This document shows, piece after piece, positions 20,910 to 31,266 of a stretch of DNA of 64,000 nt (the first letter of the stretch is position 1; every line of letters starts with the position of its first letter). A program made the position numbers and the translations under genes. This stretch comes from Ornithodoros turicata. Taxonomy: Eukaryota; Arthropoda; Arachnida; Ixodida; Argasidae. The stretch lies in the NCBI RefSeq assembly GCF_037126465.1, contig NC_088201.1, forward strand, positions 230,164,258 through 230,228,257. The letters are read 5' to 3'. The notes below the pieces were generated by a model that was given only the letters and a program-made list of their open reading frames with translations, searched no databases and was not told where the DNA came from.

Positions 20910-22136
20910 TTGCCAGAGAATATTTTTGCGAGTCTTACTGGCGGAAAGATATGTACGGTTCTTGATCTTTCAAGAGCATACCACCAGTTGGTATTTTATG
21001 AACATTCGCAAAAACTGTGTACAGTAAACACACATCTAGGTCTTTTTTGGTATCGGCGTTTGCCGTATGGCGTTGCAAGCGCACCAGCGATGTTTCAGGC
21101 CGTCATGGATAAGGTCTTGCAAGGAATACCCGGGACAGCGTGTTACCTGGATGATGTAATTATCTGCGACAAGGATCAAGTTCAGTGTTGTGAATGAGTC
21201 GAATGAGTTCTGGAAAGGCTCGCCAGGCATGGCATGAAACTGAATTCTCAGAAATGTCAGTTTTTTCAGTCTTGTGTTGAATACCTTGGTTATGCTATAG
21301 ATGCATCGGGGTTGCACCCCACGCATAAAAAGGTTGAGGCCATCATAAATGCGCCAGAGCCAACCTGTGTGACGGAGCTGCGAGCTTTCTTGGGTCTCGT
21401 AGGGTTTTATGGTAAATTTTTACCAAGTGTAGCTCAGGTCCTGGAACCGTTGTACCAGTTGTTATGCGGAGGTGCTAAGTGGAATTGGAATTCCAAATGT
21501 CGCAAAGCATTTCAAAAATGCGAAGCTTTGTTATGCAGCAACAGAGTTTTAGCACTCTTTGATCCTAAAAGGGATATTAGGCTTGCTTATGACGCGTCTT
21601 CCTATGGGTTGGGAGCTGTTATCTCTCAAATTGACAAGGGTATAGAAAGACCCTTAGCTTTTGCCTCTCGTACTTTAAATACAAGTGAACGTAATTACGC
21701 GCACTTAGAAAAGGGGGCTTAAACAATTGTCTTCGGTATCAAAAGGTTTGAAAAGTACTTGATGAGTCGAGAATTCGAAATCGTGACCGATCATCAGCCA
21801 CTCTCTTCACTGTTTGATCCAAAGAAGCACGCTAGTGCAGTAGCAGCTAGCAGAGTACATCGATGGTTGATGTTTCTAGCAAACTTCCGGTACCGCATAC
21901 GCTATCAAAAAGGCAGTACCATAGGTAATGCTGATGGGTTATCACGACTTCCACTTCCAGGCACGACAGACAAAGTGGAACAAATTTACTACTTCTCAGC
22001 CATATGGGACATACCACTAACTGTCATAGATGTTCAGACTGCGACTGACAAGGACGAGGTGTTAAGGAAGGGAAATGACATTGTCAGGTTGGCCACGTCA
22101 GGTAACGGAAGAGCTGAAACCGTTTTTTGCTCGTAG
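20910..22136 (+). pseudogene. Ty3 reverse transcriptase and RNase H
   Basis: Same frame as the preceding segment. Shows LDLSRAYHQL (motif A Asp), FWYRRLPYGVASAPAMFQ and the catalytic YLDDVIIC near 21150. Two TGA codons follow (near 21195 and 21207) where the context suggests arginine CGA codons decayed by CpG mutation. Then LGLVGFYGKFLP, and RNase H with LAYDASSYGLGAVIS and VTDHQPL. Another in-frame stop lies near 21720. The frame is lost near 22075-22130 before the integrase. Confidence 0.8.
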
Positions 22137-23287
22137 GTATGATCTGTCAGTGGACATGAACTGCGTTGTGTGGAATAATCGTGTGGTCATACCAGAAGTT
22201 TTACAACGTGAAGTGCTTGAAATGTTGCACGAGGAGCACCCGGGAATTAACAAAATGAAGGCTTTGGCTCGATCCACAGTATGGTGGGTTGGTATTGGCA
22301 AACAGTTGGAAAAAGTCGCACGCGAATGCGACATCTGTCAAAGTGTTAGACCGTCGTTGCCGGCTGCACCCTTGCAACCTTGGTCATGGAGCGTGACCCC
22401 ATGGGAGCGTGTTTTTATTGATTTTGCACAGAAAGGAGGGAAATACTTCTTGGTGTTAATTGACGCGCACTCTAAGTGGCTCGAAGTACGTATCATGAGC
22501 AACACGTCGGGCGATAGGACAGCGGAACAGGTTCGCTCTATTTTTGCTGCGTATGGATTGTCGAAAGAGGTGGTGACCGACAACGGTCCTCAGTTTAAGT
22601 CGCATCAGTTTGAAAGCTTCCTACAAACCAATGGAATACGATACACTGTAACACCTCCATACCATCCCGCGTCAAATGGATCCGCGGAACGTGCTCTACA
22701 AACACTTAAAAAAAGCCCTCCTTAGAGCAACTTTAGAGGATGAACAGAGGGGAGTTAGCCGTTCACTTCAACATCGGGTAGGTAACTTTCTCTTCGAAGT
22801 ACTACTTCTACCGAAGTACTCCGCACACATTCACCAATAAGACGCCGAGTGAATTATTTCTGGGGCGTAAGGTACGGACTAGGTTGGCGCAACTTAGGCC
22901 AAGTTTGGCATCTGTAATGACTGAGAAGCTCGAAAGGGTTAAGTTGTGCGCAGACAAAACGCGTCGCCAGAGCATTTTGTACAGTGTTGGTGACAAAGTC
23001 TTGTGAAAACTGTGCGTGGTGAAAAGACAAACTGGTTGCCTGGACAAATAATCAAAATTATATCATCTGTAACTTTCCTACTGAAGGTACATGGCCAAAC
23101 AAGGTTTGTGCATGCAGACCATTCGAGGCCCGCATCTAACAAAATAGTGCATGAAGAACAGCAGAGTAATGCTGAGTGGTCTTGGTTCTGGGATCCTGTT
23201 ACGGAAACTTCGTCCCAAGAAACGCAGTCACCGGCAACAGCAACACTTTCTCCACAACAGTTAAGACGAAGTACAAGAGTTCGATGA
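22075..23287 (+). pseudogene. Ty3 integrase
   Basis: Has the H-H-C-C finger (EEHPGINKMKAL ... CDICQSV), then the catalytic core with FIDFAQKGGKYFLVLIDAHS (first Asp), VTDNGPQFKS (second Asp) and NGSAERALQTL (Glu). An A-run near 22708 shifts the frame. Further on, in other frames, TPSELFLGRKVRTRL and QRRSILYSVGDKV-like segments and a C-terminal tail mark the integrase end. It ends about 90 bp before the 3' LTR, as expected. Confidence 0.8.
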
Positions 23288-23382
23288 CCACCGGATCGCT
23301 ATGGACAGTTGCGAGCTATTTGCGAACTATTTGTGTTGTTCATTATATAAGTCTCTTTTGTAGGGGGGGGGAGGGGGAGAAA

Positions 23383-23565
23383 TGTTGTAAACGACGACGA
23401 CGAGACATAGGAACCAACGAATGATGAAGTTGAGGTATGCGTGCAATGCGCGTGTGTTCAGTTTTTCTTCGGACAGCGTTCTGTATGCATGGGTTGAATA
23501 AACGAGTTCTTCGAGTACTCTGCCGTAGTCCTGAACTTCGACCACTCGACTTCTACAACGTAACA
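23383..23565 (+). repeat. 3' LTR of the Ty3 element
   Basis: About 183 bp, starting TGTTGTAAACG directly after a polypurine tract and ending CTACAACGTAACA, so TG...CA with short inverted ends (TGTTGTA / TACAACGTAACA). Contains AATAAA-like GAATAAACGAG near 23497. No second copy in the window, so the length is from the ends only. Confidence 0.65.
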
Positions 23566-23574
23566 GAAAGTATA

Positions 23575-23925
23575 TCTGTCGTTTAACGTCCAACCGTTTT
23601 CAGTAGCGAGCGCATAAACGGAGTTAGATTTCATAGCTTTTTTTTTAGCTATCGTGTATGCCGCACGTACATCGTTAGCAGCTAGTTTTCCTGGCGAGTG
23701 GGAAATACCATGCAAGAAAGGAATGATATCACCATTCATTCTTTTCCATGGCATTTCCCATTACAGTCTGCTGCTTGCCGTGTACGTGTGGCATGCACGA
23801 TACATAACCACTCTGAAATCGCACTCAGTTTATATGTCCCTCTGCTTCAAACGGTTGCACCAGAAACCACAAATATCACTTTGTGAATTGTTCCAAAAGC
23901 GTTGTATTGTGTTCATTTGTATTTT
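23575..23925. pseudogene. Two head-to-head Penelope-like scraps
   Basis: Minus strand (about 23740 to 23575): IPFLHGISHSPGKLAANDV and AAYTIAKKKAMKS. Plus strand (about 23741 to 23925): a degraded copy of the same stretch starting FHGISH, then LCELFQKRCIVF. Both resemble the remnant at 12060-12360. They meet near 23738 as an imperfect inverted repeat. The plus-strand copy runs directly into the 5' region of the 2A retrotransposon, and the minus-strand 2A copy near 11150-11240 has the same upstream block. So this block may be part of the 2A element's 5' end rather than a separate insertion. Confidence 0.4.
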
Positions 23926-23929
23926 CCTT

Positions 23930-24320
23930 CTCACGTCATTTCCTCCTCACTCTCAGTAGCGATAAAACTGTGTATTGAGCTGACGGTAACACCAGTATGA
24001 AGCAGCGCCCTAACTTCGGTCTTATCTCGCTACAATGTATTTTATTGTCTGTGGTACAGTCCATCTCAAGTCCTACCGATTGCCCAGCTCCTCCTTTCGT
24101 CCTTGATGTACGTCTGGAATCTCCTATACATCAGGCTAAGTCGTCAAACCGAGCGACAACGGCGCATTGCATCGGACCTACATGCCGCGCTCCTTTCTGC
24201 CCATCGTACTATCGTCAACAACGTCAGCGACGCCTTGTCCGCTTTTGAAAACTTGCACCCGCACCAGCTTCGGCTGTTGGCACTGTGACACCAGTATGAA
24301 ACAGCGCGCTAACCATGGTC
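23930..24320 (+). promoter_or_regulatory. 5' untranslated/promoter region of the second 2A retrotransposon copy
   Basis: Aligns with 10724-11100 on the opposite strand. Carries the ~31-bp monomer word at 23985-24014 and 24284-24314 (299 bp apart). Upstream, TCATTTCCTCCTCACTCTCA and ATAAAACTGTGTATTGAG are shared by both copies and may be the core promoter. Confidence 0.55.
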
Positions 24321-24429
24321 TTCTCTCGCTACGGGTGAGAAACAATCTGTCACTTTCATATGCCCCCAAATCTGTCTCGTGGTGCTACAGTGCCAAAGTC
24401 TGTGCATTATCTGTATTTCTGTCATATCT

Positions 24430-25212
24430 GTATTTTTGAGTGTAACGACGTGTGTATCGTAGTTGCTGTTGCCTAGCGGTGATGTAGAAAGTAATCCGGG
24501 TCCCCGGGACTCTAAAATTCATCGGCCAATCATACAGAATAATACAGATGTCACTGGCGAGCTTAGCGTTGTGCTAACTGCCCTCGATAACGGGCAATCT
24601 ACTTTGCGAATCTCTTGCCGCTGACGAGGCGTCAATGATTTCACAACTCAAGGCAGTCTGAGAGGATCAAGTCGGTGCGCAAGAACCTATACAGACATTG
24701 TCGCACAAAAAAAAAAAACTGCTATCAAAGACAACGTTGTTTAATTACGCCAGCAGTCAAAGATGTGTCCGAAGTTAAGCAGTCTGCTTCATCCCTATGA
24801 TGTGAGCGGCGTAACGTCTCGTTTAAACGACCTTCAAAGCGAATCACGCAGAAGCTATACCTTGTCTTTTACGGCGTCATCGAAGCTGTTTCAGAGTTCT
24901 GAGCCGATTTAGGAAAAGTTTACATAAAAAAATTGACGCATGTTCCCACTACCTTTCTGTCACCATTGGTCCTGAGGCCATAGAGCGAGCCCATCCCCTC
25001 GGGTATATGTTAAGTCTTGCATAAAACGGCCGATTATAGTCAAGTCAAGTTCGATACCACTCAAAGAAAGCGAATGCGTCCTTTCAGCGCCTCCTGGCTT
25101 TAAGGGCACATCCTTTTCTGTGTCGCTGGACTATGCTTGTCGTGTACCCTTTGCAAGACGCCTACTGCTGGACTACGCACACTCCTCCAACTCTCCTTTT
25201 AAAGTGCGTTCC
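24430..25212 (+). pseudogene. Second copy of the 2A-bearing ORF1, decayed
   Basis: After a TAG, the frame reads LLLPSGDVESNPGP, the 2A motif at 24481-24504, then PRDSKIH as in the first copy. Later pieces, in shifting frames, are the coiled-coil region (VVLTALDN), KLYLVFYG near 24855 (the N-terminal edge of the L1-ORF1p-like core), AIERAHPLGYM, FKGTSFSVSLDYA and FARRLLLDYAHSS at the C-terminal domain. So the ORF1 order is 2A, coiled coil, RRM-like core, C-terminal domain. It stops where the SINE begins at 25213, and no ORF2 is seen beyond. At least five frame breaks. Confidence 0.75.
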
Positions 25213-25500
25213 TTTTTTTAAAGTCCGTGTTAGCGCTGCGAAGCAACTGTGGCTATGAGCGGCGTACAGACGTGGAGAGATGGAGAGAGGACAGCAGAAA
25301 GGAGTGGAGGGACAGAGGGGTTAGTATGCGTCCTGGGCAGACTCGTGTGGGAACTCTGCCGATATTCGTCTGGAAAGTCTTCGGAAAACCTAGGGAAAAC
25401 CTCGGACAGCACAGCCGATTACAGGATTCGAACCCGTGTCACCTCCCAGTCTCGGCGTGGCGTAGAAAGCGATCATCCTAACCACTATGCCACGGAAGCT
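25213..25500 (-). mobile_element. tRNA-derived SINE, full copy
   Basis: On the minus strand the head is tRNA-like: the A box is within GGCATAGTGGTTAGG (reverse complement at 25477-25494) and the B box is GGGTTCGAATCC (25424-25435). A body containing TCTCTCCACGTCTGTACGCC follows, then TTGCTTCGCAGCGCTAACAC and an A-rich tail at 25213-25222. RNA polymerase III transcription is expected from the A/B boxes. Fragments of the same family lie at 31152-31266 (3' part) and 33968-34065 (5' part). It truncates the 2A retrotransposon copy. Confidence 0.8.
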
Positions 25501-26280
25501 GGTAAAAACTGACTGACTGATCTCCTCGCTGTGTAGATAGATATTATCATCGTCGTCGAACTTGTCGAACTTGTTGTCGAACTTGTCGAGTTACTTGTAA
25601 CGAGTTACTTCGAACTCTGCTTAAAGTAAGTCATTTACCTTTAATGAGTTACTTTACAGCTTTGGTGGTAACACTTCTTCTGTTCCCGACGATATTTCGT
25701 ACGAGTACCCGCGTTGTCGAGTTGGTCGACGTCCTGGGGTCGTTTTAGGTATGTAGAACAATTTGCAGTGACAGACGACAGAATTTCACTCCGGAACAAG
25801 TTGAAATTGTGCCTGTCTTCTGCTGTCTTCAGGGTTTCCGTAAGAACATGCCTGCACGGTGCTTTGAATTCAATTCCAAAATAAAGACCACCATGCGATC
25901 CGAGTGGCTTTTTTACCCCAAAATCTTCAAGATGTTTTTTCTTCCTATTTCTCTCGCTGTATCTATGAAACCTTCGTATTAACCTTCGGTTGTCACTAAA
26001 GCACACCAGATAGAGTGACTTGTTACCGTAAAGCGACCAATGGCGCGGGGATCGCTCGTAGTGCCAGAAGGGCAGTATTGATCGTGCCTTGCCTGTGAAA
26101 ATTCGTGCCTTTTAGCGGCTTTTTTGACACGTTATTAGACGCCGAAAACGCGTGTCTTGGTGCCTTAAAATCCGCTCTCAGGTTATCACCTACTTTCCAA
26201 CTGAGGACATGATCACATAATACGAACTCAACTACACAACAACAACAACTTTATTTCAGGCGTACCTTGAGGCGTACTCG
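25501..26280. other. No gene; short tandem words
   Basis: Holds GTCGAACTTGT repeated about four times (25553-25595), then words alternating AGTTACTT/AACGAGTTACTT, a pattern that continues into the 401-bp repeat at 26281. A minus-strand frame at 25641-26006 has no recognised domain. Confidence 0.45.
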
Positions 26281-26681
26281 GTAATTCAATAGTACTTAAA
26301 TTACTTCTTGGAGCACTCCCACTTTACTTCGAGTAGCTCTTCGGAGTAATACTTTTTACTCTACGGGAAACCCATTTTGCTGTGCTTCCTGTTGAAGTGC
26401 TTGTAGAACCTTTCTGTGAGCTAGCTAGCTCACTGCACGACAGCAGCAGTGCATCTGGCCCGCCACCGCGGTGTACATCGCGGTGTTCACGAACATACAC
26501 AACATTGCACCTTGGCCTATTTAGCCATTTCCCAATCCGATCGGAACTGATAAATTGGCGCGCTTCAACACGTTCCCCCGATTTGTTTCTCTATGCACGT
26601 AGCGCCTGTGCGTGAATTGTCTGAGAGCTTTGGATTTGAATGTATGCGTGTCCAGTTGAACTCCATGAGAGCTGAAACCGG
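26281..26681. repeat. Dispersed direct repeat, copy A (401 bp)
   Basis: About 90% identical over its whole length to 29093-29493 in the same orientation. Shared landmarks are TTGCTGTGCTTCCT, GTGTACATCGCGGTGTTCAC and CCAATCCGATCGGAACTGAT. No TIRs, tRNA boxes or coding frame. Probably an interspersed non-coding element or a segmental duplication. Confidence 0.75.
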
Positions 26682-28577
26682 ATAGGCACTGTAGGTTGAT
26701 CAACGTGAAGGTGTCTGTGCGTTGGACAACAGGTTGTCAACCTGTTGCGCAACGGTTTGGTTTCCGTTTCAGGGTATGTAATTTTTCGTCTTTCTTGACG
26801 TAGATGTCAATAAAAGGTGCCAGGACTTACTTCTTGAGGTGCTCGCTCTTGTAGGTCCAGGATGAACAGATGCCGTACAAGACAACTACGTGCGAAATGT
26901 CACAAATGGAACTGGAAACAAATGGAACAGCATGGAACTGAAAGTGTACACCAAGTTGGCAGTCAAAAAACTTTGAAACCCGTTCCAGCAGTAAAGTGTT
27001 CTTCGGCAAAAAAATTAAATATATACAGAAAAATAAACAGAAATACATTAAACATCAAAAGTGCGTCGTTCCTAAGGGTACCGCTGGGCGATCAAAGCGC
27101 CACCTCGGTGTGCCTCAATCGTGATAACCGTTAGGGTACTCCATAGAAACAGGAGGCAAGCAAACTGGTGTGTAGGATATACGTGCTCCTCAAAATCATG
27201 GAGATGCTGCGTCGTATTTTGAATGTGGAGGTTGTCGTGTTGACGGTCATGGTGGCAACAATGATAAGCTATCTGACGTCTCACACTTTCCCATTAAACA
27301 CTTAACCTCATACTGTCGCACTGTTATTGACTTATTGACAGACCGAAGAACCAATGCTACGTGTGGCGACCTACTCTGGCACGGCCAAAGTACCGCACAA
27401 TTTTGCAACTGGTATCTTACCTCTGCGTCAAAGTAGGGACGTTTCTGGCGGTTGTGTATGGACATCGATGTGTTGTGTGCCTAAGACCGCAGGCGATCAA
27501 TGAAATGATTCACTGGAGTCGCTTCTTACCTATAAGTCTCTGGTACAGTGAGAGGGCAAGCGCAGCACAGTAAATCCTGTTTGAGAGGAACTCACAGCGA
27601 ACCGAACTTCGAAAACAGAAATATATTTCTTTTCGCTAAGCATATAGACACGGGTAAGAAATAATTCACCAAGACTGGCATACTTTTTCAGAAATGCTTG
27701 GAAATCTAGAGGATATATTTTCCGTCCATTGACTCTGGCCTATAACACGCCTTGGCATGGAACCACTTCAATTTTTCGTTCGCTCCAAGGCGAACATTGA
27801 CGAAACTCGAGAAAGTACTGTTCTCGCCATTTGACTGCGCTTCTGCCAATATTGAGGAACATTTGAAAGGTAACCGGACGGCGTACGGGCGCTGCCACGA
27901 ATATCAAACGGAGAATTTAGGAGTTGCCCCACCTTGGTTAAGCAGTATAATGTAAAACCCTGACACTATAGGGAAGTACCGGGTTTTTACATTATGCATC
28001 ATCTTCACCAGATCGCTTTCTTCATAGCATTTTTTCGTATAACCTGTTGTTGCGAAAATCTACCGGAAGATACAGGGCACCCCACACTTGCTGTTGCAAA
28101 TATTTAATGGAAAAGTGAGTAGTTACAAGGTCTAGGGGAAGTGCCGTATGGGGCTTTTGCAAATATTTAGGGCAAACGCGGTTCAATGATTTGTTTCCTA
28201 ATGAAATGTCGAATGTTTCGAATCACCCGGTCTTTAACTCGTTCGACCACGTCCGACGACGACGACACTGTTTGACGTATTACACTTGTTCTTGGGTATA
28301 TTTTGTTTTCCGTTTGCAGCTACGGCTAACGCCGTGGGAAGTACCGCAGCGCGAAGGATTTGCTTTTTGATACGCCGACGCATGGGGCGTTTTGACTGCT
28401 ACATCATCGGTTTCACTGCTCCTGTGAACCCGTCCCAAGATTGCTTGGACAGGCGATGCTATTATTATTTGGTGTCTGCCTCGTTTTCTGTTCCAGCTTC
28501 TCCTGCACACGTAAACAAAAGCAGATCGGTAGAATAACAGGTATAATATCTATGACAATATATCGGAAACTGCATAC
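26682..28577. other. No gene recognised
   Basis: A short perfect hairpin CAACAGGTT-GTC-AACCTGTTG lies near 26730. Minus-strand frames near 26850-26950 and 27440-27590 have splice-like borders (for example RQKRPYFDAE before GTAAGA near 27450), but the supposed introns are only about 60 bp and phases do not agree, so I do not call them. AT-rich DNA with no domain from 27600 to 28280. Confidence 0.35.
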
Positions 28578-28655
28578 CTTATCGAGTTTCTCAGCGCGCG
28601 CGAGACGCTCTAGAGTTGCACGTTCCTCCCCGTGTCTCTCCTCAGCTTTAGTTAT
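28578..28655 (-). CDS. Putative internal exon of a coiled-coil host gene (d)
   Basis: Minus strand: acceptor TGCGCTTTCAG, 78 bp in phase 0, donor AAG|GTATGC. The 26 residues are strongly helical and charged (EERHGEERATLERLARAEKL). It shares orientation, phase 0 at both ends and amino-acid character with exons at 30630-30698, 41797-41934 and 46159-46230, so I propose they are one gene read right to left. The protein is not recognised. A short exon alone is weak evidence; four alike are better. Confidence 0.45.
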
Positions 28656-29092
28656 CTGAAAGCGCAAATAAACAATGCATTACGAAGTGTCTGACAGAAA
28701 CATTTTAATAGTGGGATTAAGTGGACGGGTTTGCATCAGGTTATCAAAACTTTGTTGGCGCGAGTGGGCATAACTAATCTGACTGTGCGCTGCACATTCA
28801 AGGTACGATCTTCGGTACAATGTGTGCAGGATTCTTCTCTTTCAGGTTGGACCCGATTTTTCACCACGAACACGTTTGGCATTCCTGAACAACTCGGCGT
28901 CTCCCTGGAGTCCTGGAATTTGAGATCCACGACAGAAGGAGAACGCTAAACAGAGTCAACCAGACAAAAAGGTTGTCCCTCTTTCGCTCGTTTCAGCCAT
29001 TTTGAACTCACACCAACTAGTCAGTCTTGACACGCGTAGGACTTCGGGCGCCGTGGCAAGCCTTGGGTGGGCGGGACTCGAAACAACACTCA

Positions 29093-29493
29093 GTAATTCA
29101 ACAGTAGCTAAATTACTTCCTGGGACACTCTCACTTCACTTGGAGAGTAGGTTTTCTGCGTAATACTTTACCTTACGTGAAGCACATCTTGCTGTGCTTC
29201 CTCTTGAAGTGCTTGTAGAATGTTTCTGACAGCATGCTAGCTCACTGCACGACATCTGCAGTGCATCTGGCCCACCGCCCCGGTGTACATCGCGGTGTTC
29301 ACGAAGACTCACAACATTGCACCTTGGCCTATTTAGCCCTTTCCCAATCCGATCGGAACTGATAAATTGGCGCGCTTCAACACGTTCCCCCGATTTGTTT
29401 GTCCATGCACGAAGCGTCTGTGCGTGGATTGTCTGGGAGGTTTGGATTTGAATGTATGCATGTCCAGTTGAACTCCATGTGAGCTAAAACCGG
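29093..29493. repeat. Dispersed direct repeat, copy B (401 bp)
   Basis: Same orientation and full-length match to 26281-26681. The flanking sequence differs on both sides, so the repeat unit is defined by the end of similarity. Confidence 0.75.
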
Positions 29494-29720
29494 CAAAGAA
29501 TCAGCAGACTGAGATTCTTCTACCAATCAAGGCATGATGCATGTCATATCTCAGGCTCCTATTAACTTTTTCAGCTGACCCACTACCATTAAAGGAAGGG
29601 ACGCGAGAAGCCATTCAGGACACGCATTTGCCCTCATCACATTCACTCTTAGATTGTTGCTAGTGAGACAGATATCGTTCGCCACGATTGTGCTCTTTTG
29701 AGAGAGTGGCATCAGTCTAA

Positions 29721-30401
29721 AGGTGGGTTCACAGATGCGTTTTTGGAACGCGTTTCGCGTTTGCGGCGCCGCGAAGCGCTACCCGCGGAGCGTTTCCAGC
29801 CGCTTTTCGAGAACCATTCCGCGCTGCGGCTTCGGGGGGAAGAAACGTGAACGCTTTTCATATAACCAATCAGAGCGCTCCGAGGGGTAGGGATGACTTC
29901 CTTTTGGCGCCGGCGGCAACGGCGGGCCTCCTGATACCACGCCGGGATCGTTTGTAATTTGTGCTTTTTTGTGTGTTACCGCATGAGTAAATTCCTTGTC
30001 ACGAATATTTGTTTGGTGTCTAAGCTGTCAACAATAAGCTGGGAATTTGCGCAAAGCACGGAATGGACGAAAATAAATACTACTTGTGTGTGACCGTGTG
30101 TTGGTCACATATGTCTTGCTTCTTCTGTCGTTCTTTCTCTGCTATTCTGTCGCGTCTGTCGTTCCTACCATTGATGATTCCAGCAGAAATGCTTCACGAT
30201 CATTATAAAACGAAGAACATGCTTAACAATGTAAATTTTGAAGAAGAAAGCTGGAAGTGTCGGTACGATCCTGACCTAGCAACAACAACGAAGCGCGTTT
30301 TCAGGATGGCCGCTCGGCTACTATGTGTGGCAGGCCCCTCTCGGCGGCGCCGCGAACGCTGGGGCGGCGCCGCTTTTTGAAACGCATGTGTGAATGAGCC
30401 T
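29721..30401. mobile_element. PIF/Harbinger-type MITE with TAA target duplication
   Basis: Ends: left AGGTGGGTTCACAGATGCGT, right in reverse complement AGGCTCATTCACACATGCGT. Both are flanked by TAA (29718-29720 and 30402-30404), the 3-bp target typical of PIF/Harbinger. The two GC-rich subterminal regions carry GGCGCCGC words. The 105-codon internal frame at 30063-30380 has no transposase features, so the 681-bp element is non-autonomous. Confidence 0.75.
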
Positions 30402-30441
30402 TAAGAGAAAATGTCCGGAGAAAGAATGCGTGTCCACGTGC

Positions 30442-30512
30442 TTCCTAGAGCGGTCTAATTGACAGCATCTCTGACCAGCAATCAGAGGGTGTGGGATCTA
30501 ATCCCACTGCTG
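30442..30512 (+). other. tRNA-like pseudogene or SINE head
   Basis: Folds in part as a tRNA: anticodon stem CTCTGA/TCAGAG with a 7-base loop CCAGCAA (30469-30487), and a perfect T stem GTGGG/CCCAC with a 7-base loop ATCTAAT (30491-30507). The D arm and acceptor stem are not convincing and position 33 is C, not T, so it is not a working tRNA gene. It differs from the SINE at 25.2 kb. Confidence 0.4.
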
Positions 30513-30629
30513 ATACCTTTGCTTCAGCCGCCAGCATCCGTCCGTATGTAGTATGCTACTCTCTTATGTTACGTTCTGTGGGGAGGTATGACGTTCTACA
30601 TGATTATCTGCCGAGATCTGATAACTTGC

Positions 30630-30698
30630 CTTGTCCAGCTCCTCCTCACGCTGCCTCTTTGGGTCATTCAGACGAGCCTGGTCTTCATCCTTGCTTCT
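30630..30698 (-). CDS. Putative internal exon of a coiled-coil host gene (c)
   Basis: Minus strand: acceptor TTTTACTCTGCAG, 69 bp in phase 0, donor AAG|GCAAGT, a GC-type donor with otherwise perfect consensus. Encodes 23 charged helical residues (KDEDQARLNDPKRQREEELD). Same orientation and phase as the exons at 28578-28655, 41797-41934 and 46159-46230. Confidence 0.45.
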
Positions 30699-31151
30699 CT
30701 GCAGAGTAAAATATTTCAAAAGGCATTCAGAAAACAAATCCAATGATAAAATGTTGCCATTTCGCAGACCTGTCTCTGGTGCAGAGAGATTGCGAATCTT
30801 CCAAAGATGGCGTCCATCTCCTGGAAGGATGAACAGAAGTTGTAACCTACGGTCTCTGCCAGCGAGTAGCGTCAGACGAAGAACTGGCCCTCTAGCATGC
30901 GGGCGCGTCGCCTTGACAGCCAATAAATTTGGCTTCGTTGTCAGTTGGCCCCTTCATTCTTCGTCATCGAACTCATCATTCATTCACTACACAATGCAGG
31001 ACATAACAGCGACTCAATAGAAAACAATCCATTCTTGCCGAGCGAATCAGCTCATCACGAAATGCTTGGATCCAAAGAACCCGCCAGGTAACGGATGTCA
31101 CAGGGAAGTCGCAGAGGGAAACCACTATCGGCCACAGCTTTAACAGAAATG

Positions 31152-31266
31152 TTTTTTTTAAATTCTGTGTTAGCACCGCGAAGCAACAGTCGCTATGATT
31201 AGCGTACAGACGTGGGCAGATGACAGCAGGAAGGAGTGGGGGTTAGTATGCGTCCAGGGCCGACTT
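31152..31266 (-). mobile_element. SINE fragment (3' part)
   Basis: Matches the 3' half of the SINE at 25213-25500, including the A-rich tail and TTGCTTCGCGGTGCTAACAC on the minus strand, then about 70 bp of body. The tRNA head is missing. Confidence 0.65.

Larger units (their letters stand above)
19700..23565 (+). mobile_element. Ty3/gypsy LTR retrotransposon, 5'-truncated
   Basis: Plus-strand gag-pol in the order capsid end, zinc knuckle, protease, RT, RNase H, integrase, then a purine tract (GGGGGGGGAGGGGGAGAAA, ending 23382) and a 3' LTR starting TGTTGTAAACG. No 5' LTR and no start of gag are present. RT before integrase places it in Ty3/gypsy. Several in-frame stops and at least two frameshifts show it is dead. 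Confidence 0.85.

Noticed and set aside
24296..24330. ATG of the monomer word (MKQR...) as the true start of the 2A protein
   Set aside because: The short frame opened by this ATG does not run into the 2A frame in either copy as read.
25653..26006. Minus-strand 121-codon frame as a gene
   Set aside because: Rich in Lys/Arg/His with no domain and no splice support; lies in repeat-derived DNA.
27240..27590. Two adjacent exon-like segments on the minus strand
   Set aside because: Implied intron of about 60 bp and disagreeing phases; not supported.
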